Positions 35,151 through 41,342 of a stretch of DNA of 41,342 nt are shown piece after piece (the first letter of the stretch is position 1; each line of letters begins with the position of its first letter). The notes below the pieces were generated by a model. The model was not told where the DNA came from and made no database searches. It saw only the letters and a program-made list of their open reading frames with translations. Made by a program: the position numbers and the translations under genes. Where the stretch lies: contig DCXR01000026.1 of NCBI GenBank assembly GCA_002329075.1, forward strand, positions 1-41,342. The letters run 5' to 3'. The stretch comes from Candidatus Neomicrothrix sp. UBA2131 (GTDB lineage: Bacteria; Actinomycetota; Acidimicrobiia; Acidimicrobiales; MedAcidi-G1).

Positions 35151-36337
35151 GGCGCTTCCGGGAACTCGTCGGCGTGGCCTTGGCCGGACTGACGGCTCGC
35201 AAGATCCGTACCTTCCTGATCATGCTCGGCCCGATCCTCGGAGTTGCGGCCATCGTGTCGGCTATCGGCATCAACGAGAGTTCCAAGGGAGACCTGAAGG
35301 CGAAGTTGCGCGAGCTTGGCACCGACCTGATCGTTGCCAATGCCCAGGACCAGATCGGTGGCTTCGGCTCCAATCCGCGCATCCCCGAGGAGGCGACGGC
35401 GAGGGTGGCGAGGCTTCCCGATGTGGTGTCGGTGTCGGCAACCCTGCAGCTCTCCAACATCGTGACGCTCCCGTTCGCCGAGGCTTCCGACTACTACCGG
35501 GCCTTCCCCGTGCCCGTCATCGCGACGACGTTGGAACTGCCGGCGACGCTCGAGGTGCCACTCGTGAGTGGCCGGTTCCTCAACGACTACGACGAGTCCA
35601 GCGGTGCCAGGGTCGCTGTGATCGGCAAGGACCTGGCCAACGAGTACGGCTACATGGCCAACGAGCCGAGGAGCATCGAGCTGAACGGCATCTCTTACGG
35701 CGTGGTCGGGGTACTCGACTACGTGCTGCTCGAACCGTCGATGGACTCGGCGGTCTTCATCACCTTCGCCAATGCCGTCGAGGACTGGGACATCGAGGAA
35801 CCCGACCCCTCCCGCCTCTACATCAGGGCGCCGACCAACACCAAGTACGTGGCGGAAGAGATACCCACGGTCGTGAGCCTCGGTGGTCCGGACGGTGCGA
35901 ACACGAGCGTGCCCACGGACCTGCTCGACGCCCAGTCCCAGGTCGACGAGAACCTCAACAACCTGACCAAGATGATGGGCGGCCTTGCACTGGTCGTGGG
36001 TGGGGTGGGTATCGCCAACGTGATGTCCATCTCGGTCATCCAGCGTTCCTCCGAGATCGGCATCCGGCGGGCACTCGGACACAGCCGCGGCACGATCGCC
36101 CTCCAGTTCCTGTTCGAGGCACTCGTGGTCGGGGTACTGGGAGGGATCCTGGGTGCCGGTACGGGCGCCGGCGTCGTGTGGCTCGTGTCGGAGATGCGTG
36201 GCTACACGATGATCCTCTCGGTCTCCGGGCTCTTCCGGTGGGCGCTGGTGTCCGTCGCCGTCGCCGTGGTGGCCGGCCTCTATCCATCCAACAAGGCTGC
36301 CCGCCTCGAGCCACTCGAGACGCTCCGTCTGGGCTGA
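35147..36337 (+). CDS. FtsX/MacB-family ABC permease
   Basis: 396 aa from GTG 35147 (GTGA overlap with the ATPase stop). One transmembrane helix near the N-terminus (TFLIMLGPILGVAAIVS) is followed by an extracytoplasmic MacB periplasmic-core-like domain of about 220 residues, then three helices with the conserved coupling segment RSSEIGIRRALGHSRG and C-terminal ARLEPLETLR. This is the type VII ABC fold of MacB. With the ATPase and the adaptor it should form a complete tripartite-like exporter without an outer membrane channel. Substrate unknown. Confidence 0.92.
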   Translation: MRRFRELVGVALAGLTARKIRTFLIMLGPILGVAAIVSAIGINESSKGDLKAKLRELGTDLIVANAQDQIGGFGSNPRIPEEATARVARLPDVVSVSATLQLSNIVTLPFAEASDYYRAFPVPVIATTLELPATLEVPLVSGRFLNDYDESSGARVAVIGKDLANEYGYMANEPRSIELNGISYGVVGVLDYVLLEPSMDSAVFITFANAVEDWDIEEPDPSRLYIRAPTNTKYVAEEIPTVVSLGGPDGANTSVPTDLLDAQSQVDENLNNLTKMMGGLALVVGGVGIANVMSISVIQRSSEIGIRRALGHSRGTIALQFLFEALVVGVLGGILGAGTGAGVVWLVSEMRGYTMILSVSGLFRWALVSVAVAVVAGLYPSNKAARLEPLETLRLG

Positions 36338-36363
36338 CGCCCGGGTGCCCGGCGCCTGCGCCC

Positions 36364-36369
36364 TAGCAT
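36364..36369 (+). promoter_or_regulatory. -10 element TAGCAT (rsgA)
   Basis: TAGCAT lies 8 nt before ATG 36378 and may allow transcription of rsgA separate from the export operon. Confidence 0.4.
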
Positions 36370-36377
36370 CGGCGGAG

Positions 36378-37370
36378 ATGGCGATCGACCTGGACGACTA
36401 CGGCTGGCCCGGCGGAGAGATTCCTCCTTCGGGAACCCTTGGTCGCATCGTGCGGGTCGACCGGGGCGAGTGCGATGTGGCGACAGCGGCGGGCTTCGTC
36501 CGGGCACTGTCCGACTCGCAGCGTGCCCAGTCCGAGATCGCCCCCGCTACCGGCGACTGGGTGCTGGTTGACGAGGACCCGGAACTCGGTCCGTTGATCT
36601 CGCAGGTGCTGCCACGGGCGAACTCGCTGTCGCGCCGCGATACGTCGGAGGCGGGCCTCGAGCAGGTGCTCGTCACCAACGTCGACGCCGTGCTGATCAT
36701 CCATGGCCTGGACCGGCCGTTTCCCGCCGGTCGGCTCGAACGCCTCCTGGTCATCGCCTGGGACAGTGGCGCCGACGTGGCAGTGGTGCTCACGAAGGCC
36801 GACACCCGGGCAGGGAAGGCCGCCGATGACGTGTCGGCGACCATCCGGGCGGTGGCGCCGGAGACGCCGGTGCTCATCGTGGGCGGCGAAGAGGGCCTCG
36901 ACGAGGTCGTGGCATGGACCGGACCAGGCCGGACTGTCGCCCTGCTGGGCGAATCGGGTGCGGGCAAGTCGACCCTCGTGAACGGGCTCCTCGGCGAAGA
37001 ACTACTTGCAATCGGCGAGGTGCGCGGCGGGGATGCGAAGGGTCGACACACGACGGTCAGCCGGAAACTCGTGCACCTGCCGGGGGGTGGCCTCGTAATC
37101 GACACGCCGGGGATTCGGGCGGTGGGGCTGCTTGACACGGAGGAGGCCCTGGACCGGGTCTTCGGCGACCTCCAGGACCTGTCGGCCGAGTGTCGGTACG
37201 CCGACTGCGCCCACGACACGGAGCCGGACTGTGCCGTGACCGGGGCGGTGGGCGACGGATCCGTCGATGCCCGTCGGGTGGCGCGCTACCGGGCACTTCG
37301 CTCCGAGTTGGCCGAGCAGCGGGTCCGGGACGAGGAGCGTGGGCGTCGGTCCCGGCGGGGCCGTCGCTGA
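36378..37370 (+). CDS. rsgA: Ribosome small subunit-dependent GTPase
   Basis: 330 aa. Late 30S assembly GTPase with circularly permuted G motifs: G4 (LTKAD) precedes G1 (GESGAGKST) and G3 (DTPG). The N-terminal OB-fold region contains ATGDWVLVDED, and the C-terminal zinc site has CRYADCAHDTEPDC. The tail is Arg-rich, as often in RsgA for rRNA contact. ATG 36378 is chosen for the MAIDLDDYGW start. Converges with the acyl-CoA synthetase 7 bp away. Confidence 0.94.
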   Translation: MAIDLDDYGWPGGEIPPSGTLGRIVRVDRGECDVATAAGFVRALSDSQRAQSEIAPATGDWVLVDEDPELGPLISQVLPRANSLSRRDTSEAGLEQVLVTNVDAVLIIHGLDRPFPAGRLERLLVIAWDSGADVAVVLTKADTRAGKAADDVSATIRAVAPETPVLIVGGEEGLDEVVAWTGPGRTVALLGESGAGKSTLVNGLLGEELLAIGEVRGGDAKGRHTTVSRKLVHLPGGGLVIDTPGIRAVGLLDTEEALDRVFGDLQDLSAECRYADCAHDTEPDCAVTGAVGDGSVDARRVARYRALRSELAEQRVRDEERGRRSRRGRR

Positions 37371-37381
37371 GCAGCCGTCAG
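37367..37381. terminator. Short inverted repeat across rsgA and synthetase stops
   Basis: CTGA (37367-37370) and TCAG (37378-37381) flank 7 nt and contain both TGA stops; a short weak stem. Confidence 0.25.
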
Positions 37382-38862
37382 TCGCGGCACTCGTCGGCGG
37401 CAAGCCGACGCCGGTCGACCTTGTCGCCGCTGTTGAGGGGTAGTTCGGGCACGATGCGGAGCGCCTCGGGGAGCTTGTAGGAGGCGAGGTGGGCCTCACC
37501 GTGTGACCGCAGGTCGTCGAGCGAAGGGGGCTCGGCCGGGTCGGTCGGCACGACCACGGCGACGCCGACTTCTCCCATCACGTCGTCGGCCCGTGGCACC
37601 ACGGCGACCTGGGCGACGGCCGGGTGGGTGCCGAGGGCGGCCTCGACCTCCTGGGGGTGGACGTTGTAGCCGCCCCGGATGAACATCTCGCCGGTGCGTC
37701 CGGTCAGGTGGAAGCAACCCCTGTCGTCGACGTGGGCGAGGTCGCCGGTCCGCAGCCAGCCGTCGACGAGCGCATCGGCCGTCCGTTCCGGGTCGCGCCA
37801 GTAGCCCGACATCGCCGTCGGGGTGTGGAGCCAGAGTTCGCCGACGTCGCCAGCGGGGAGCGCCCGTCCCTCGGGGTCGCGTACTTCGGCGGCGATGCCG
37901 GGCCGGGGCCGACCCACCGTGTGGAGGGCCTCGTCGTCGTCGGCGTCGAGTGCCGTGGCGAGCCCGGTGCCTCCCGACTCTGTCGACGAGTAGCGATTCG
38001 AGTACGGGGCGCCGAAGCGTTCGCGTGCCTCCCGGACGAGGTCGGGTGGTGAGGTCCCGGCGCCGACGACGATCGCCTGGACGCACGAGAAGTCGTGGTC
38101 GTCGAAGTCGGGGTGGTGCAGCATGAGGGCGATCTGGGCGGCGACCCCGTTCACGGCCGGCATGCGGTGGGTGTCGATCAGGTGGAGGGCCTCACCGGCC
38201 GACCAGCGGTCCATGACGTGGATCGTGGTACCGGCGGCCAACTGCCAGGGGATCTTGGTCATGAAGCCGACGTGGGCCATGGCCGTGCCGGCGATCAGGT
38301 GCCCTCCACCCCAGGCGCCTCCGGTGTCGAGGTCGGCGGCGGCCCGGAGTTGGCGTCCTCCGAACCAGGCTGCCTTGGGTCGGCCGGTCGTACCCGAGGT
38401 GAAGCACAGGCAGACGGGCTCGTCCGGGATGAGGGCGACCGGGGGAGGCGTCTCGCCGGACGACCGGAGTTCGGCGAGCGGAGGGCCGGAGCCGGGGTCC
38501 ACCGACTCGATGCGCAGGTGGTTCGGGAGGCCGTCGGTGAGTCCGGGAGCGGCGAGGACCAGGTCCGGTGCGGCCCCCGACGCCAGGTCGCAGCGTTCGG
38601 CGGCGCTCAGGCGGGGGTTGATGCCTCCGGTGGCTGCGCCCAGCTTGGCGGCGGCGACGTAGGCGACGATGTAGTCCAGGCCGGACGGAAGGGACAGGAG
38701 CACGAGCGATCCGCGGGTGACCCCGAGTGCTGCCAGGCCGACGGCCGCCTCGTCGGAGACCCGGTCCAGGTCGGTGTAGGTGAGCTCGTCACCCTCCGAG
38801 GTCCGGGCGGCGATGCGGTCGCCGTAGCGGGCGCCCGCCTCGGCGACGGTCGTGGCCAGCAC
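37378..38862 (-). CDS. AMP-forming acyl-CoA synthetase
   Basis: 494 aa from GTG 38862, 4 bp after the cupin stop. ANL superfamily: P-loop FTSGTTGRPKAAW, A5 motif YSSTESGG, hinge WLRTGDLAHVDDRG with GRTGEMFIRGGYNVHP, and the A10 lysine in NSGDKVDRRRL. It activates a carboxylate to acyl-AMP and then to acyl-CoA; the substrate is not readable. Longer open frame upstream overlaps the cupin gene and is not coding. Third gene of the arsC-cupin-synthetase operon. Confidence 0.9.
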   Translation of the reverse strand: MLATTVAEAGARYGDRIAARTSEGDELTYTDLDRVSDEAAVGLAALGVTRGSLVLLSLPSGLDYIVAYVAAAKLGAATGGINPRLSAAERCDLASGAAPDLVLAAPGLTDGLPNHLRIESVDPGSGPPLAELRSSGETPPPVALIPDEPVCLCFTSGTTGRPKAAWFGGRQLRAAADLDTGGAWGGGHLIAGTAMAHVGFMTKIPWQLAAGTTIHVMDRWSAGEALHLIDTHRMPAVNGVAAQIALMLHHPDFDDHDFSCVQAIVVGAGTSPPDLVREARERFGAPYSNRYSSTESGGTGLATALDADDDEALHTVGRPRPGIAAEVRDPEGRALPAGDVGELWLHTPTAMSGYWRDPERTADALVDGWLRTGDLAHVDDRGCFHLTGRTGEMFIRGGYNVHPQEVEAALGTHPAVAQVAVVPRADDVMGEVGVAVVVPTDPAEPPSLDDLRSHGEAHLASYKLPEALRIVPELPLNSGDKVDRRRLAADECRD

Positions 38863-38866
38863 CGGC

Positions 38867-39397
38867 TCAGTCCGGACCGTCTGCTGCGAGGTGGTCGGGT
38901 GCGTCAAAGGGCGGGTGGGGGAGTTGTTCGACGCCGTGCTCGGCGAGCAGCGACCGGAAGCCGTCATCGTCGGCGGGGACCGGGAGGGGGTCGTCGAGCC
39001 AGGTCTCGAACATGACGCAACCCTCGTCCCCGTCGGCGACCAGCGGTCCGAAGGCGGCGCCCTCCTCGAGCACGATGAGCGTGCCGGACGGGCAGTGTCG
39101 GCCACCGATGTCGACGGAGCCCTCGAGTACGTAGACGAGGTGGTCGCTGCGGTGGCCGTGGCGTTCGACGATCATGCCCGGGTCGTAGTGGCCGAGGACG
39201 ACCATCCGGTCGCCGGACCATTCGAGGAACTTCTCGTGGACCGAGACACGACGGTCTCCGTGCTGTTGGGCGCGGACCTCCTGCCAGGGGACTTCCGTCT
39301 CATGGACGATGGAGAAGCGTGGCGACGGTCGGGTCGGGCGTCCGGTGTCGACGACCTGGACGGGATCCTCGGCGTTGGGTGGGACCGCGTTGGCCAT
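38867..39397 (-). CDS. Cupin-domain protein
   Basis: 176 aa from ATG 39397, 2 bp after the ArsC stop. The cupin core is visible: the first motif in PGMIVERHGHRSDHLVYVLEG (His ligands) and the second in GTLIVLEEGAAFGPL, in which the usual His is absent. Residues 1-60 are an extension with no named domain. A small-molecule binding or dioxygenase role is typical of the fold, but the missing second-motif His makes metal catalysis doubtful. Tight spacing implies co-transcription with the ArsC-like gene and the synthetase. Confidence 0.8.
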   Translation of the reverse strand: MANAVPPNAEDPVQVVDTGRPTRPSPRFSIVHETEVPWQEVRAQQHGDRRVSVHEKFLEWSGDRMVVLGHYDPGMIVERHGHRSDHLVYVLEGSVDIGGRHCPSGTLIVLEEGAAFGPLVADGDEGCVMFETWLDDPLPVPADDDGFRSLLAEHGVEQLPHPPFDAPDHLAADGPD

Positions 39398-39399
39398 GG

Positions 39400-39744
39400 T
39401 CAGTCGAGGAGTTCGAGGACCAGTTCGAAGGGTCGGGCGATGACGGCCCGGCCTCCGAGGACTGCAACGGGGCGTTGCATCAGCCTCGGGTGGGCGAGGA
39501 GCAGGTCGACGACACCGTCGGCGTCGAGCATGCCGGGATCCGGGCACAGTTCCTTGTCGGCCCGGATGAGGTCGGCGGGCTCACCGGGCAGCATGGCGAG
39601 AAACCCATCCAACGTTTCCCGGTCGAGGGGTTCCTTGAGGTACTCGATGACGTCGAACTCGACGCCGCGCTCCTCGAGGATGCCGAGGGCGCCACGGGAC
39701 TTGCCTCAACCCGGGTTGTGGTAGAGCAGCAGTCGATCCGTCAT
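39400..39744 (-). CDS. ArsC-family reductase with in-frame TGA at catalytic Cys (candidate selenoprotein)
   Basis: 114 aa if the TGA at 39708-39706 is read through; conventional calling would start at an internal ATG (39612) and lose the active site. The frame reads MTDRLLLYHNPG, then TGA (codon 13), then GKSRGALGILEERGVEF. In ArsC/Spx proteins this position is the nucleophilic Cys of HNPxCxKSR. The rest is intact, including the basic residues of the arsenate site (IRADKE, MQRPV, IARPFE) and normal length. A leaderless promoter sits exactly 7 nt before ATG 39744. Sec insertion is inferred; a TGC-to-TGA error or a pseudogene is the alternative. Selenium machinery is not in this window. Confidence 0.75.
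39667..39692 (-). promoter_or_regulatory. Candidate bacterial SECIS stem-loop
   Basis: In the arsC-like mRNA, 13 nt after the TGA, GCGCCCTCG pairs with CGAGGAGCGC: 5 bp plus 4 bp with one bulged A, loop GCATCCT. The loop begins with G and starts 22 nt after the TGA, inside the range known for bacterial SECIS elements. Confidence 0.55.
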
Positions 39745-39751
39745 GGCGACG

Positions 39752-39757
39752 ATCCTA
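39752..39757 (-). promoter_or_regulatory. -10 element TAGGAT, leaderless (arsC-like operon)
   Basis: On the minus strand TAGGAT is 7 nt before ATG 39744, the start that places the TGA at codon 13. Confidence 0.6.
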
Positions 39758-39882
39758 GGAACAAGCCCTCGGTCAGGTCGAAGTGGCCCCCGACGGCAGC
39801 AGGTCGATCCCAAGCAGGGTTACCCGACGAAAGCCGGGCCCCGGTTCGTCTCCCGGACCGATCGGTGCGTTGTCGGCTCGTC

Positions 39883-39888
39883 TAGCGT
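39883..39888 (+). promoter_or_regulatory. -10 element TAGCGT with leader (amidohydrolase)
   Basis: TAGCGT is 30 nt upstream of TTG 39919; GGAGG (39906-39910) is 8 nt before the TTG and fixes the start. Confidence 0.5.
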
Positions 39889-39918
39889 TGTGGCGACCGG
39901 CATTCGGAGGCCCCACCC

Positions 39919-41342
39919 TTGTACGACCTCAAGATCAGCGGCGGTACCGTCGTCGACGGCACCGGAGCGGACCGTTTCGTCGGCGACGTCGCCGTCAAAG
40001 ACGGCGTGATCGTCCACGTCGGACCGTCGACGCCGGGTGACGCCGCCCGAACCATCGACGCCACCGGGCTCGTCGTCACACCCGGCTTCGTCGACTGCCA
40101 CACCCACTACGACGGCCAGGTCACCTGGGACGACGAATTGAACCCGTCTGCCGGACACGGCGTCACGACGGTCGTGATGGGCAACTGCGGAGTCGGGTTC
40201 GCCCCCGTGCACCCGGGAAGCGAAGAGTGGCTGATCCAACTCATGGAAGGCGTCGAGGACATCCCCGGGGCAGCACTCTCGGAAGGCATCACCTGGGGGT
40301 GGGAGACGTTCCCCGAATACCTCGACGTCCTCGACCAACGTCGTCTCGGCATCGACGTCGGCACCCAGGTGCCCCACGGGGCGGTGCGCGCCTACGTGAT
40401 GGGCGAACGTGGCGCACGCAACGAGCCCGCCACCCCCGAAGACATCGACGCCATGGGTCGCATCGTCGAAGAGGCGATCGAGGCCGGCGCCCTCGGCGTC
40501 TCCACCTCGAGGGTTCTGGGCCACCGCGCCATGGACGGCGAACAGGTACCCGGCACGTTCGCCGCCGAAGACGAACTCTTCGGCATCGGACGGGCGCTGC
40601 AACACCAGGGGAGGGGAGTCTTCGAACTGGCGCCGGCCGGCGCCGACGGCCAGGACCTCGTCAACGCCCGCCGGGAAGTCGACTGGATGCGTCGCCTGTC
40701 CGCCGAAGTCGGCGCACCGGTCACGTTCGCGATGCTCCAGGTGGACGCCGAACCGAACCTGTGGCGCGAGATCATGGCCGAGTCACTCGCCGCCATCGAC
40801 GAAGGCGCCCAACTGCACCCCCAGGTGGCAGCCCGCCCGTTCGGCCTCCTCGTCGGCTTCCAGACCCACCACCCGTTCGGACTAAGGCCGTCCTATCGCG
40901 AACTCGCCGACCTGGCTATCGACGAACGGATCGAGTTCCTCCGCCGCCCCGCCGTTCGGACACGAATCCTCGCCGAAGACGACGTCGAACCCGACGGCAA
41001 GTTGTTCTCCGGTATGCCGGCCCTGCTCCGCATGGCGCTCCACAAGATCTACGTCCTCGGCAACCCACCCGACTACGAACCCGAACCCGAACGCTCGGTG
41101 GCACACCTGGCCCAAAGCGCCGACACCGACCCGCTCGAAGCCGTCTACGACGCACTCTGCGAACAGGACGGCAAGGCACTGCTCATGCTGCCGCTGTTCA
41201 ACTACACCGACGGCGACCACGAGGCCATCCGGGAACAACTCACCCATCCGACGTCGGTGTCGGGCCTCTCCGACGGCGGCGCCCACTGCGGCATGATCTG
41301 CGACGCCTCGATCCCCACCTACCTCCTCACCCACTGGACACG
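39919..41342 (+). CDS. D-aminoacylase-like amidohydrolase, 3'-truncated
   Basis: 474 complete codons before the window edge; no stop reached. Starts at TTG 39919 behind GGAGG. The amidohydrolase beta-sandwich start LKISGGTVVDGTGA is followed by TPGFVDCHTHYDGQ (HxH metal ligands H61 and H63) and VMGNCGVGFAPV, whose Cys90 corresponds to the unusual metal-ligand Cys of N-acyl-D-amino-acid deacylases. The protein keeps the family order through SGLSDGGAHCGM, the region of the catalytic Asp. Likely hydrolyses an N-acyl or related amide; substrate unknown. Divergent from the ArsC operon. The local codon choice (many -aa endings such as GAA and CAA) differs slightly from the neighbours. Confidence 0.87.
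   Translation, partial: MYDLKISGGTVVDGTGADRFVGDVAVKDGVIVHVGPSTPGDAARTIDATGLVVTPGFVDCHTHYDGQVTWDDELNPSAGHGVTTVVMGNCGVGFAPVHPGSEEWLIQLMEGVEDIPGAALSEGITWGWETFPEYLDVLDQRRLGIDVGTQVPHGAVRAYVMGERGARNEPATPEDIDAMGRIVEEAIEAGALGVSTSRVLGHRAMDGEQVPGTFAAEDELFGIGRALQHQGRGVFELAPAGADGQDLVNARREVDWMRRLSAEVGAPVTFAMLQVDAEPNLWREIMAESLAAIDEGAQLHPQVAARPFGLLVGFQTHHPFGLRPSYRELADLAIDERIEFLRRPAVRTRILAEDDVEPDGKLFSGMPALLRMALHKIYVLGNPPDYEPEPERSVAHLAQSADTDPLEAVYDALCEQDGKALLMLPLFNYTDGDHEAIREQLTHPTSVSGLSDGGAHCGMICDASIPTYLLTHWT

Noticed and set aside
39400..39612. 70-codon protein starting at the internal ATG of the ArsC-like gene
   Set aside because: It lacks the first strand and the active site of the ArsC fold and has no promoter or ribosome site; the upstream start with the TGA explains the region better.
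40882..41334. Minus-strand frame of 150 codons at the right edge
   Set aside because: Antisense of the amidohydrolase, which has its own ribosome site and family motifs.

Overview
The window is high-GC DNA from an actinobacterium. Its gene content suggests the class Acidimicrobiia, but that placement is an inference. The supporting evidence is: an actinobacterial-type ParC/ParE pair; a MoeA-MoaA-MoaC cluster followed by a SepX/GLPR-like membrane protein; an efflux adaptor carrying peptidoglycan-binding repeats; frequent GTG/TTG starts; and many leaderless promoters (TANNNT placed 6-7 nt before the start codon). The region is almost entirely chromosomal core genes. I see no insertion sequence, prophage, CRISPR array or rRNA, and no gene-free stretch longer than about 180 bp.

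Layout. 1-4.9 kb: C-terminal end of an SGNH hydrolase domain, VIT1-type metal transporter, SDR oxidoreductase, CDF cation transporter, MaoC-like hydratase, methionine aminopeptidase. 4.9-8.7 kb: a secreted coiled-coil/DUF3048 protein, the DNA glycosylase Fpg, an orphan ParA with a small membrane partner. 8.7-16.1 kb (minus strand): enoyl-CoA hydratase, ferrochelatase, ParC, ParE, a PD-(D/E)XK nuclease. 16.1-23.7 kb: NfuA-like Fe-S protein, Dxs, PAP2 phosphatase with an FlK-like thioesterase, TldD/TldE, UppP. 23.7-28.8 kb: SAF protein and FmdB-type zinc ribbon, PlsY, MoeA, MoaA, MoaC, SepX-like protein, tRNA-Ala(CGC). 28.8-37.4 kb: a GpgS-like glycosyltransferase, then a four-gene export operon (lipoprotein, giant adaptor, ABC ATPase, FtsX/MacB permease), then RsgA. 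37.4-41.3 kb: a minus-strand operon of ArsC-family protein, cupin and acyl-CoA synthetase, and a divergent D-aminoacylase-like amidohydrolase cut by the window edge.

The most striking observation is the ArsC-family gene at 39400-39744. It has a consensus leaderless promoter and a full-length family match, but codon 13 is an in-frame TGA exactly where the catalytic cysteine of the HNPxC motif should be. A stem-loop with bacterial SECIS geometry lies just downstream. This is a candidate selenocysteine-containing arsenate-reductase-like protein that ordinary gene callers miss or truncate. The second is the 1134-residue adaptor at 31030-34434: peptidoglycan-binding motifs and about six beta-sandwich repeats (three TVTG-type, three Calx-beta-like) are inserted between the two halves of a periplasmic-adaptor fold, next to a MacB-type ABC pair. 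Several genes group by function: molybdenum cofactor synthesis and possibly division (moeA, moaA, moaC, sepX-like), envelope lipid and isoprenoid supply (dxs, uppP, plsY, PAP2), and chromosome topology (parC, parE).
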